Positions 16,759 to 31,700 of a stretch of DNA of 64,000 bases are shown piece after piece. Source of the DNA: Bombus terrestris (taxonomy: Eukaryota > Arthropoda > Insecta > Hymenoptera > Apidae); the NCBI RefSeq assembly GCF_910591885.1, contig NW_025963554.1, positions 1,178,001 to 1,242,000 of the forward strand, written 5' to 3'. Each line of letters begins with the position of its first letter. Positions within the stretch are counted from its first letter, which is position 1. The notes under the pieces are model-generated. The model was not told the origin of the DNA. It saw only the letters and a program-made list of their open reading frames with translations, and did not search any database. The position numbers and the translations under genes are program-made.

Positions 16759-17897
16759 TACGTTATAACGTAATGCAATAAAACGATACACGTTGTATAC
16801 TAATAGTATATAATGTTATACGATATAGCGTAATGGTATATAACGTTATACGTTATAACGTAGTACTATATAACGTTGTACGTTATAACGTAATACTATA
16901 TAACGTTATACGTTGTATAGTAAAGTTATGTAACGTCATACGTTATAACGTAGTACTATATAACGTTGTACGTTATAACGTAATACTATATAACATTATA
17001 CGTTATAACGAAATACTATATAACGTTTTACGTTATAACGTAATGCAATATAACGTTATACGTTGTATAGTGATAGTATATAATGTTACACGGTATATAG
17101 TAATATTATGTAACGTCATACGTTATAACGTAGTGCTAAATATCATTACACGTTGTATAGTAATAGTACACAATGTGATCCGGTATATAGTAATATTATG
17201 TAACGTCATACGTTATAACGTAGTGCTATATATCATTACACGTTGTATATATATATTATACAATGTTATACGGTATATAGTAATATTATGTAACGTCATA
17301 CGTTATAAGGTAATAGTATACAACGTCATACGTTATAACGTAGTGCTATATATCATTACACGCTGTATAGTAATATTATACAATGTTATACGGTATATAG
17401 TAATATTATGTAACGTCATACGTTATAAGGTAATAGTATACAACGTCATACGTCATAACGTAATGCAATATAACGTTATACGTTGTATAGTGATAGTATA
17501 TAATATTACACGGTATATAGTAATATTATGTAACGTCATACGTTATAACGTAGTACTATATAACGTCATTCGTAATAACGAAGTAGTATATAACGTTATA
17601 CGTTATGACGAAATACTATATAAAGTTATACGTTATAACGTAATAGTCGATAACGTCATACGTTACAACGTAGTGCTATATATCGTTACACGTTGTATAG
17701 TAATAGTATACAATGTTATACGTTATAGCGTAATGGTATATAACGTTATACGTTATAACGTAGTACTATATAACGTTGTACGTTATAACGTAATACTATA
17801 TAACGTTACACGTTGTATAGTAAAGTTATGTAACGTCATACGTTATAACGTAATGCAATAAAACGTTACACGATGTATACTAATAGTATATCACGTT

Positions 17898-20470
17898 ATA
17901 ACCATTACTATACAACATTACTATAACTACACGTTGTATAGTGATAGTATATAATGTTACACGGTATATAGTAATATTATGTAACGTCATACGTTATAAC
18001 CTAGTGCTATATATCATTACACGTTGTATAGTAATAGTACACAATGTTATACGGTATATAGTAATATTATGTAACGTCATACGTTATTACGTAGTGCTAT
18101 ATATCATTACACGTTGTATAGTAATAATATACAATGTTATACGGTATATCGTAATATTATGTAACGTCATACGTTGTAAGGTAATAGTATATAACGTCAT
18201 ACGTTATAACCTAATGCAATATAACGTTATACGTTGTATAGTGATAGTATATAATGTTACACGGTATATAGTAATATTATGTAACGTCACACGTTGTAAC
18301 GTAGTGCTGTATATCATTACACGTTGTATAGTCATAGTATACAATGTTATACGGTATATAGTAATATTATGTAACGTCATACGTAACAAGGTAATAGTAT
18401 ATAACGTCATACGTTATAACGTAGTGCAATATAACGTTACACGTTGTATAGTGATAGTATATAATGTTATACGGTATATAGTAATATTATGTAACGTCAT
18501 ACGTTATAACGTAGTGCTATATATCATTACACGTTGTATATATATATTATACAATGTTATCCGGTATATAGTAATATTATGTAACGTCGTACGTTATAAC
18601 GTAGTGCTATATATCATTACACGTTGTATAGTAATAGTACACAATGTTATCCGGTATATCGTAATATTATGTAACGTCATACGTTATAACGTAGTGTTAT
18701 ATATCATTACACGTTGTATATATATATTATACAACGTTATACGGTATATAATAATATTATGTAACGTCATACGTTATAAGGTAATAGCATACAACGTCAT
18801 ACGTTATAACGTAGTGCTATATACCATTACACGTTGTATAGTAATATTATACAATGTTATACGGTATATAGTAATATTATGCAACGTCATACGTTATAAG
18901 GTAATAGTATACAACGTCATACGTCATAACGTAATGCAATATAACGTTATACGTTGTGTAGTGATAGTATATAATGTTACACGGTATATAGTAATATTAT
19001 GTAACGTCATACGTTATAACGTAGTACTATATAACGTTGTACGTTATAACGTAATACTATATAACGTTATACGTTGTATAGTAAAATTATGTAACGTCAT
19101 ACGTTATAACGTAGTACTATATAACGTCATTCGTTATAACGAAGTACTATATAACGTTATACGTTATAACGTAATAGTATATAACGTCATACGTTATCAC
19201 TTAATGCAATATAACGTTACACTTTGTATGGTGATAGTATATAATGTTATACGGTATATAGTAATATTATGTAACGTCATACGTTATAACGTAATGCAAT
19301 AAAACGTTACACGTTGTATAGTAATAGTATATAACGTTATAACTATTGCTATACAATATAACTATAACTACACGTTGTATAGTAATAGTATATAACGTTA
19401 TACGTTATAGCGTAATGGTATATAACGTTATATGTTATAACGTAGTGCTATATAACGTTACACGTTGTATAGTAATAGTATATAACGTTATACGTTATAG
19501 CGTAATGGTATATAACGTTATACGTCAAAACGTAGTGCTATATAACGTTACACGTTGTATAGTAATAGTATACAATGTTATACGGTATATAGTTAAATTA
19601 TGTAACGTCATACGTTATAACGTAGTACTATATAACGTTGTACGTTATAACGTAATACTATATAACGTTATACGTTGTACAGTAAAATTATGTAACGTCA
19701 TACGTTATAACGTAGTACTATATAACGTCATTCGTTATAACGAAGTACTATATAACGTTATACGTTATGACGAAATACTATATAACGTTATACGTTGTAT
19801 AGTGATAGTATATAATGTTACACGGTATATAGTAATATTATGTAACGTCATACGTTATAACGTAGTGCTGTATATCATTACACGTTCTATAGTAATAGTA
19901 CACAATGTTATCCGGTATATAGTAATATTATGTAACGTCATACGTTATAACGTAGTGCTATATATCGTTACACGTTGTATAGTAATAGTATACAATGTTA
20001 TACGGTATATAGTAATATTATGTAACGTCATACGTTATAACGTAGTGCTATATACCATTACACGTTGTATAGTAATAATATACAATGTTATACGGTATAT
20101 AGTAATATTATGTAACGTCACACGTTATAACGTAGTGCTGTATATCATTACACGTTGTATAGTAATAATATACAATGTTATACGGTATATAGTAATATTA
20201 TGTAACGTCATACGTTGTAAGGTAATAGTCTATAACGTCATACGTTATAACGTAATGCCATATATCGTTACACGTTGTATAGTAATAGTATACAATGTTA
20301 TACGGTATATAGTAATATTATGTAACGTCATACGTTATAACGTAGTGCTATATACCATTACACGTTGTATAGTAATAATACACAATGTTATACGGTATAT
20401 AGTAATATTATGTAACGTCATACGTTATAACGTAGTGCTGTACATCATTACACGTTGTATAGTAATAGTA
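17898..20470. repeat. Higher-order block, copy 3 (partial)
   Basis: Matches 5918-8490 at offset 11980 and starts at the inverted unit at 17898. The sequence just to its left instead matches the left side of the inverted unit at 5587 (offset 12311), so the 331-bp piece between 5587 and 5918 is absent here. It has the normal CATTCGTTATAACGAAG unit where copies 1 and 2 have the rare CATTCGTGAAAACG. Copies 1 and 2 may therefore share a later common source for that part. Confidence 0.8.
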
Positions 20471-22900
20471 TACAATTTATACGGTATATAGTAATATTAT
20501 GTAACGTCATACGTTATAAGGTAATAGTGTATAACGTCATACGTTATAACGTAATGCAATATAACGTTACACGTTGTATAGTGATAGTATATTATGTTAT
20601 ACGGTATATAGTAATATTATGTAACGTCATACGTTATAACGTAGTACTATATAACGTTGTACGTTATAACGTAATACTATATAACGTTATACGTTATAAC
20701 GAAATACTATATGACGTTTTACGTTATAACGTAATGCAATATAACGTTATACGTTGTATAGTGATAGTATATAATGTTACACGGTATATAGTAATATTAT
20801 GTAACGTCATACGTTATAACGTAGTGCTGTATATCATTACACGTTGTATAGTAATAGTACACAATGCTATCCGGTATATAGTAATATTATGTAACGTCAT
20901 ACGTTATAACGTAGTGCTATATATCATTACACGTTGTATAGTAATAGTACACAATGTTTTACGGTATATAGTAATATTATGTAACGTCATACGTTATAAG
21001 GTAATAGTATATAACGTCATACGTTATAACGTAATGCAATATAACGTTACACGTTTTATAGTGATAGTATATAATGTTATACGGTATATAGTAATATTAT
21101 GTAACGTCATACGTTATAACGTAATGCAATAAAACGATACACGTTGTATACTAATAGTATATAATGTTATACGTTATAGCGTAATGGTATATAACGTTAT
21201 ACGTTATAACGTAGTACTATATAACGTTGTACGTTATAACGTAATACTATATAACGTTATACGTTGTATAGTAAAGTTATGTAACGTCATACGTTATAAC
21301 GTAGTACTATATAACGTTGTACGTTATAACGTAATACTATATAACGTTATACGTTATAACGAAATACTATATAACGTTTTACGTTATAACGTAATGCAAT
21401 ATAACGTTATACGTTGTATAGTGATAGTATATAATGTTACACGGTATATAGTAATATTATGTAACGTCATACGTTATAACGTAGTGCAAAATATCATTAC
21501 ACGTTGTATAGTAATAGTACACAATGTGATCCGGTATATAGTAATATTATGTAACGTCATACGTTATAACGTAGTGCTATATATCATTACACGTTGTATA
21601 TATATATTATACAATGTTATACGGTATATAGTAATATTATGTAACGTCATACGTTATAAGGTAATAGTATACAACGCCATACGTTATAACGTAGTGCTAT
21701 ATATCATTACACGCTGTATAGTAATATTATACAATGTTATACGGTATATAGTAATATTATGTAACGTCATACGTTATAAGGTAATAGTATACAACGTCAT
21801 ACGTCATAACGTAATGCAATATAACGTTATACGTTGTATAGTGATAGTATATAATATTACACGGTATATAGTAATATTATGTAACGTCATACGTTATAAC
21901 GTAGTACTATATAACGTCATTCGTAATAACGAAGTAGTATATAACGTTATACGTTATAACGAAATACTATATAACGTTATACGTTATAACGTAATACTAT
22001 ATAACGTTACACGTTGTATAGTAAAGATATGTAACGTCATACGTTATAACGTAGTACTATATAACGTCATCCGTTATAACGAAGTACTATATAACGTTAT
22101 ACGTTATGACGAAATACTATAAAAAGTTATACGTTATAACGTAATAGTCGATAACGTCATACGTTACAACGTAGTGCTATATATCGTTACACGTTGTATA
22201 GTAATAGTATACAATATTATACGTTATAGCGTAATGGTATATAACGTTATACGTTATAACGTAGTACTATATAACGTTGTACGTTATAACGTAATACTAT
22301 ATAACGTTACACGTTGTATAGTAAAGTTATGTAACGTCATACGTTATAACGTAGTACTATATAACGGCATTCGTTATAACGAAGTACTATATAACGTTAT
22401 ACGTTATGACGAAATACTATATAACGTTATACGTTATAACGTAATAGTATATAACGTCATACGTTATAACGTAATGCAATATAATGTTACACGTTGTATA
22501 GTAATAGTATACAATGTTATACGGTATACAGTAATATTATGTAACGTCATACGTTGTAACGTAGTGCTGTATATCATTACACGTTGTATAGTAATAGTAT
22601 ACAATGTTATACGTTATAGCGTAATGGTATATAACGTTATACGTTATATCGTAGTACTATATAACGTTGTACGTTATAACGTAATACTATATAACGTTAC
22701 ACGTTGTATAGTAAAGTTATGTAACGTCATACGTTATAACGTAGTACTATATAACGTCATTCGTTATAACGAAGTACTATATAACGTTATACGTTATGAC
22801 GAAATACTATATAACGTTATACGTTATAACGTTATAGTCGATAACGTCATACGTTACAACGTAGTGCTATATATCGTTACACGTTGTATAGTAAAGTTAT

Positions 22901-24319
22901 GTAACGTCATACGTTATAACGTAGTACTATATAACGTTGTACGTTATAACGTAATACTATATAACGTTATACGTTATAACGAAATACTATATAACGTTTT
23001 ACGTTATAACGTAATGCAATATAACGTTATACGTTGTATAGTGATAGTATATAATGTTACACGGTATATAGTAATATTGTGTAACGTCATACGTTATAAC
23101 GTAGTGCTAAATATCATTACACGTTGTATAGTAATAGTACACAATGTGATCCGGTATATAGTAATATTATGTAACGTCATACGTTATAACGTATTGCTAT
23201 ATATCATTACACGTTGTATATATATATTATACAATGTTATACGGTATATAGTAATATTATGTAACGTCATACGTTATAAGGTAATAGTATACAAAGCCAT
23301 ACGTTATAACGTAGTGCTATATATCATTACACGTTGTATCGTAATATTATACAATGTTATACGGTATATAGTAATATTATGTAACGTCATACGTTATAAG
23401 GTAATAGTATACAACGTCATACGTCATAACGTAATGCAATATAACGTTATACGTTGTATAGTGATAGTACATAATGTTACACGGTATATAGTAATATTAT
23501 GTAACGTCATACGTTCTAACGTAGTGCTGTATATCATTACACGATGTATAGTAATAGTATACAATGTTATACGGTATGTAGTAATATTATGTAACGTCAT
23601 ACGTTATAAGGTAATAGTATATAACGTCATACGTTATAACGTAATGCAATATAACGTTACACGTTGTATAGTGATAGTATATAATGTTATACGGTATATA
23701 GTAATATTATGTAACGTCATACGTTATAACGTAGTGCTATATATCATTACACGTTGTATATATATATTATACAATGTTATACGGTATATAGTAATATTAT
23801 GTAACGTCATACGTTATAACGTAGTGCTGTATATCATTACACGTTGTATAGTAATAGTACACAATGTTATCCGGTATATAGTAATATTATGTAACGTCAT
23901 ACGTTATAACGTAGTGCTATATATCATTACACGTTGTATAGTAATAGTACACAATGTTATACGGTATATAGTAATATTATGTAACGTCATACGTTATAAG
24001 GTAATAGTATATAACGTCATACGTTATAACGTAATGCAATATAACGTTGCACGGTGTATAGTGATAGTATATAATGTTATACGGTTTATAGTAATATTAT
24101 GTAACGTCATACCTTATAAGGTAATAATATATAACGTCATACGTTATAACGTAATGCAATATAACGTTACACGTTGTATAGTGATAGTATACAATGTTAT
24201 ACGGTATATAGTAAAATTATGTAACGTCATACGTTATAACGTAATGCAATAAAACGTTACACGTTATATACTAATAGTATATAACGTTATAACTATTACT
24301 ATACAACATTACTATAACT
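22901..24319. repeat. Duplicated segment, left copy
   Basis: Matches 27326-28744 at offset 4425. Shared rare units include ACAAAGCCATACG (near 23293), CATACGTTCTAACG (near 23509) and ACACGATGTATAG (near 23541). Both copies end with the same unit TTACACGTTATATAC and an inverted unit (24289 and 28714). Confidence 0.8.
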
Positions 24320-25559
24320 ACACGTTGTATAGTGATAGTATATAATGTTACACGGTGTATAGTAACATTATGTAACGTCATACGTTATAACGTAGTGCTG
24401 TATATCATTACACGTTGTATATATATATTATACAATCTTATACGGTATATAGTAATATTATGTAACGTCATACGTTATAACGTAATGCAATAAAACGTTA
24501 CACGTCGTATACTAATAGTATATAACGTTATAACTATTACTATACAACATTACTATAACTACACGTTGTATAGTGATAGTATATAATGTTACACGGTATA
24601 TAGTAATATTATGTAACGTCATACGTTATAACGTAGTGCTGTATATCATTACACGTCATATAGTAATAGTACACAATGTTATCCGGTATATAGTAATATT
24701 ATGTAACGTCATACGTTATAACGTAGTGCTATATATCATTACACGTTGTATAGTAATAGTACACAATGTTATACGGTATATAGTAATATTATGTAACGTC
24801 ATACGTTATAAGGTAATAGTATATAACGTCATACGTTATAACGTAATGCAATATAACGTTACACGTTGTATAGTGATAGTATATAATGTTATACGGTATA
24901 TAGTAATATTATGTAACGTCATACCTTATAAGGTAATAGTATATAACGTCATACGTTATAACGTAATGCAATATAACGTTACACGTTGTATAGTGATAGT
25001 ATACAATGTTATACGGTATATAGTAAAATTATGTAACGTCATACGTTATAACGTAATGCAATAAAACGTTACACGTTGTATACTAATAGTATATAACGTT
25101 ATAACTATTACTATACAACATTACTATAACTAGACGCTGTATAGTGATAGTATATAATGTTACACGGTGTATAGTAATAATATGTAACGTCATACGTTAT
25201 AACGTAATGCAATATAACGTTACACGTTGTATAGTTATAGTATATAATGTTATACGGTATATAGTAATATTATGTAACGTCATACGTTATAACGTAACGC
25301 AATAAAACGTTACACGTTGTATAGTAATAGTATACAATGTTATACGGTATATAGTAATATTATGTAACGTCATACGTTATAACGTAGTGCTATATATCAT
25401 TACACGTTGTATAGTAATAATATACAATGTTATACGGTATATAGTAATATTATGTAACGTCATACGTTATAAGGTAATAGTATATAACGTCATACGTTAT
25501 AACCTAATGCAATATAACGTTATACGTTGTATAGTGATAGTATATAGTGTTACACGGTA

Positions 25560-25862
25560 TATAGTAATATTATGTAACGTCATACGTTGTATACAATGTT
25601 ATACGGTATATAGTAATATTATGTAACGTCATACGTTATAAGGTAATAGTATACAAAGTCATACGTTATAACGTAGTGCTATATATCATTACACGTTGTA
25701 TAGTAATATTATACAATGTTATACGGTATATAGTAATATTATGTAACGTCATACGTTATAACGTAATGCAATAAAACGTTACACGTTGTATACTAATAGT
25801 ATATAATGTTATACGTTATAGCGTAATGGTATACGTATATATAATATAATACTATATAACGT
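25560..25862. repeat. Irregular patch with two phase-breaking deletions
   Basis: Near 25588 a unit lost its last 11 bases, so CATACGTTGT runs straight into ATACAATG. Near 25832-25854 a unit is 23 bases long and rich in TATATA (GGTATACGTATATATAAT). Together they remove 18 bases, which explains why the spacing from the inverted unit at 25101 to that at 28714 is 3613, not a multiple of 30 plus 1. These are the only multi-base slips I found in the array. Confidence 0.85.
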
Positions 25863-27325
25863 TATACGTTATAACGAAATACTATATAACGTTTTACGTT
25901 ATAACGTAATGCAATATAACGTTATACGTTGTATAGTGATAGTATATAATGTTACACGGTATATAGTAATATTATGTAACGTCATACGTTATAACGTAGT
26001 GCTATATATCATTACACGTTGTATATATATATTATACAATGTTATCCGGTATATAGTAATATTATGTAACGTCATACGTTATAACGTAGTGCTATATATC
26101 ATTACACGTTGTATAGTAATAATATACAATGTTATACGGTATATAGTAATATTATGTAACGTCATACGTTATAAGGTAATAGTATATAACGTTATACGTT
26201 GTATAGTGATAGTGTATAATGTTACACGGTATATAGTAATATTATGTAACGTCATTCGTTGTAACGTAGTGCTGTATATCATTACACGTTGTATAATAAT
26301 AGTATACAATGTTATACGGTATATAGTAATATTATGTAACGTCATACGTTATAAGGTAATAGTATATAACGTCATACGTTATAACGTAATGCAATATAAC
26401 GTTACACGTTGTATAGTGATAGTATATAATGTTATACGGTATATAGTAATATTATGTAACGTCATACGTTATAACGTAGTGCTATATATCATTACACGTT
26501 GTATATATATATTATACAATGTTATACGGTATATAGTAATATTATGTAACGTCATACGTTATAAGGTAATACTATACAAAGTCATACGTTATAACGTAGT
26601 GCTATATATCATTGCACGTTGTATAGTAATATTATACAATGTTATACGGTATATAGTAATATTATGTAACGTCATACGTTATAAGGTAATAGTATACAAC
26701 GTCATACGTCATAACGTAATGCAATATAACGTTATACGTTGTATAGTGATAGTATATAATGTTACACGGTATATAGTAATATTATGTAACGTCATACGTT
26801 GTAACGTAGTGCTGTATATCATTACACGTTGTATAGTAATAGTATACAATGTTATACGGTATATAGTAATATTATGTAACGTCATACGTTATAAGGTAAT
26901 AGTATATAACGTCATACGTTATAACGTAATGCAATATAACGTTACACGTTGTATAGTGATAGTATATAATGTTATACGGTATATAGTAATATTATGTAAC
27001 GTCATACGTTACAACGTAGTGCTATATATCATTACACGTTGTATATATATATTATACAATGTTATACGGTATATAGTAATATTATGTAACGTCATACGTT
27101 ATAAGGTAATAGTATACAAAGTCATACGTTAAAACGTAGTGCTATATATCATTACACGTTGTATAGTAATATTATACAATGTTATACGGTATATAGTAAT
27201 ATTATGTAACGTCATACGTTATAAGGTAATAGTATATAACGTCATACGTTATAACGTAATGCAATATAACGTTACACGTTGTATAGTGATAGTATATTAT
27301 GTTATACGGTATATAGTAATATTAT

Positions 27326-28744
27326 GTAACGTCATACGTTATAACGTAGTACTATATAACGTTGTACGTTATAACGTAATACTATATAACGTTATACGTT
27401 ATAACGAAATACTATATAACGTTTTACGTTATAATGTAATGCAATATAACGTTATGCGTTGTATAGTGATAGTATATAATGTTACACGGTATATAGTAAT
27501 ATTATGTAACGTTATACGTTATAACGTAGTGCTGTATATCATTACACGTTGTATAGTGATAGTATATAATGTTATACGGTATATAGTAATATTATGTAAC
27601 GTCATACGTTATAACGTAGTGCTATATATCATTACACGTTGTATATATATATTATACAATGTTATACGGTATATAGTAATATTATGTAACGTCATACGTT
27701 ATAAGGTAATAGTATACAAAGCCATACGTTATAACGTAGTGCTATATATCATTACACGTTGTATAGTAATATTATACAATGTTATACGGTATATAGTAAT
27801 ATTATGTAACGTCATACGTTATAAGGTAATAGTATACAACGTTATACGTCATAACGTAATGCAATATAACGTTATACGTTGTATAGTGATAGTATATAAT
27901 GTTAGACGGTATATAGTAATATTATGTAACGTCATACGTTCTAACGTAGTGCTGTATATCATTACACGATGTATAGTAATAGTATACAATGTTATACGGT
28001 ATATAGTAATATTATGTAACGTCATACGTTATAAGGTAATAGTATATAACGTCATACGTTATAACGTAATGCAATATAACGTTACACGTTGTATAGTGAT
28101 AGTATATAATGTTATACGGTATATAGTAATATTATGTAACGTCATACGTTATAACGTAGTGCTATATATCATTACACGTTGTATATATATATTATACAAT
28201 GTTATACGGTATATAGTAATAATATGTAACGTCATACGTTATAACGTAGTGCTGTATATCATTACACGTTGTATAGTAATAGTACACAATGTTATCCGGT
28301 ATATAGTAATATTATGTAACGTCATACGTTATAACGTAGTGCTATATATCATTACACGTTGTATAGTAATAGTACACAATGTTATACGGTATATAGTAAT
28401 ATTATGTAACGTCATACGTTATAAGGTAATAGTATATAACGTCATACGTTATAACGTAATGCAATATAACGTTACACGGTGTATAGTGATAGTATATAAT
28501 GTTATACGGTATATAGTAATATTATGTAACGTCATACCTTATAAGGTAATAGTATATAACGTCATACGTTATAACGTAATGCAATATAACGTTACACATT
28601 GTATAGTGATAGTATACAATGTTATACGGTATATAGTAAAATTATGTAACGTCATACGTTATAACGTAATGCAATAAAACGTTACACGTTATATACTAAT
28701 AGTATATAACGTTATAACTATTACTATACAACATTACTATAACT
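27326..28744. repeat. Duplicated segment, right copy
   Basis: Right-hand copy of 22901-24319 (offset 4425), with the same rare ACAAAGCCATACG and CATACGTTCTAACG units near 27718 and 27934. It differs by scattered substitutions only and keeps the 30-bp phase throughout. Confidence 0.8.
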
Positions 28745-31700
28745 ACACGTTGTATAGTGATAGTATATAATGTTACACGGTGTATAGTAATATTATGTAA
28801 CGTCATACGTTATAACGTAATGCAATATAACGTTACACGTTGTATAGTTATAGTATATAATGTTATACGGTATATAGTAATATTATATAACGTCATACGT
28901 TATAACGTAATGCAATAAAACGTTACACGTTGTATACTAATAGTATATAATGTTATACGTTATAGCGTAATGGTATATAACGTTATACGTTATAAAGTAG
29001 TACTATATAACGTTGTACGTTATAACGTAATACTATATAACGTTAAACGTTGTATAGTAAAGTTATGTAACGTCATACGTTATAACGTAGTACTATATAA
29101 CGTCATTCGTTATAACGAAGTACTATATAACGTTATACGTTATGACGAAATACTATATAACGTTATACGTTATAACATAATAGTCGATAACGTCATACGT
29201 TACAACGTAGTGCTATATATCGTTACACGTTGTATAGTAATAGTATACAATGTTATACGTTATAGCGTAATGGTATATAACGTTATACGTTATAACGTAG
29301 TACTATATAACGTTGTACGTTATAACGTAAAACTATATAACGTTACACGTTGTATAGTAAAGTTATGTAACGTCATACGTTATAACGTAGTACTATATAA
29401 CGGCATTCGTTATAACGAAGTCCTATATAACGTTATACGTTATGACGAAATACTATATAACGTTATACGTTATAACGTAATAGTATATAACGTCATACGT
29501 TATAACGTAATGCAATATAATGTTACACGTTGTATAGTAATAGTATACAACGTTATACGGTATATAGTAATATTATGTAACGTCATACGTTGTAACGTAG
29601 TGCTGTATATCATTACACGTTGTATAGTAATAGTATACAATGTTATACGTTATAGCGTAATGGTATATAACGTTATACGTTATATCGTAGTACTATATAA
29701 CGTTGTACGTTATAACGTAATACTATATAACGTTACACGTTGTATAGTAAAGTTTTGTAACGTCATACGTTATAACGAAGTACTATATAACGTCATTCGT
29801 TATAACGAAGTACTATATAACGTTATACGTTATGACGAAATACTATATAACGTTATACGTTATAACGCAATAGTCTATAACGTCATACGTTACAACGTAG
29901 TGCTATATATCGTTACACGTTGTATAGTAATAATATACAATGTTATACGGTATATAGTAATATTATGTAACGTCATGCGTTATAAGGTAATAGTATATAA
30001 CGTCATACGTTATAACCTAATGCAATATAACGTTATACGTTGTATAGTGATAGTATATAATGTTACACGGTATATAGTAATATTATGTAACGTCATACGT
30101 TGTAACGTAGTGCTGTATATCATTACACGTTGTATAGTAATAGTATACAATGTTATACGGTATATAGTAATATTATGTAACGTCATACGTTATAAGGTAA
30201 TAGTATATAACGTCATACGTTATAACGTAATGCAATATAACGTTACACGTTGTATAGTGATAGTATATAATGTTATACGGTATATAGTAATATTATGTAA
30301 CGTCATACGTTATAACGTAATGCAATATAACGTTACACGTTGTATAGTGATAGTATATAATGTTATACGGTATATAGTAATATTATGTAACGTCATACCT
30401 TATAAGGTAATAGTATATAACGTCATACGTTATAACGTAATGCAATATAACGTTACACGTTGTATAGTGATAGTATACAATGTTACACGGTATATAGTAA
30501 AATTATGTAACGTCATACGTTATAACGTAATGCAATAAAACGTTACACGTTATATACTAATAGTATATAACGTTATAACTATTACTATACAACATTACTA
30601 TAACTACACGTTGTATAGTGATAGTATATAATGTTACACGGTGTATAATAATATTATGTAACGTCATACGTTATAACGTAATGCAATATAACGTTACACG
30701 TTGTATAGTTATAGTATATAATGCTATACGGTATATAGTAATATTATGTTACGTCATACGTTATAACGTAATGCAATAAAACGTTACACGTTGTATACTA
30801 ATAGTATATAATGTTATACGTTATAGCGTAATGGTATATAACGTTATACGTTATAAAGTAGTACTATATAACGTTGTACGTTATAAAGTAATACTATATA
30901 ACGTTACACGTTGTATAGTAAAGTTATGTAACGTCATACGTTATAACGTAGTACTATATAACGTCATTCGTTATAACGAAGTACTATATAACGTTATACG
31001 TTATGACGAAATACTATATAACGTTATACGTTATAACATAATAGTCGATAACGTCATACGTTACAACGTAGTGCTATATATCGTTACACGTTGTATAGTA
31101 ATAGTATACAATGTTATACGTTATAGCGTAATGGTATATAACGTTATACGTTATAACGTAGTACTATATAACGTTGTACGTTATAACGTAATACTATATA
31201 ACGTTACACGTTGTATAGTAAAGTTATGTAACGTCATACGTTATAACGTAGTACTATATAACGGCATTCGTTATAACGAAGTCCTATATAACGTTATACG
31301 TTATGACGAAATACTATATAACGTTATACGTTATAACGTAATAGTATATAACGTCATACGTTATAACGTAATGCAATATAATGTTACACGTTGTATAGTA
31401 ATAGTATACAATGTTATACGGTATATAGTAATATTATGTAACGTCATACGTTGTAACGTAGTGCTGTATATCATTACACGTTGTATAGTAATAGTATACA
31501 ATGTTATACGTTATAGCGTAATGGTATATAACGTTATACGTTATATCGTAGTACTATATAACGTTGTGCGTTATAACGTAATACTATATAACGTTACACG
31601 TTGTATAGTAAAGTTATGTAACGTCATACGTTATAACGAAGTACTATATAACGTCATTCGTTATAACGAAGTACTATATAACGTTATACGTTATGACGAA

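Larger units (their letters stand above)
1..19369. repeat. Array zone 1, dense in inverted units
   Basis: Nineteen of the 32 inverted 31-bp units fall here, spaced 241 to 2431 bp apart, and every spacing is a multiple of 30 plus 1. The 90-bp trimer (units marked ACACGTTGTATAG, ATACGGTATATAG and ATGTAACGTCATACG) dominates after about 5 kb. The zone contains two full copies and the start of a third copy of a multi-kb block (listed separately). Spacings 331, 631, 721 and 1441 each occur more than once, which shows that blocks together with their inverted units were copied as wholes. Confidence 0.85.
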
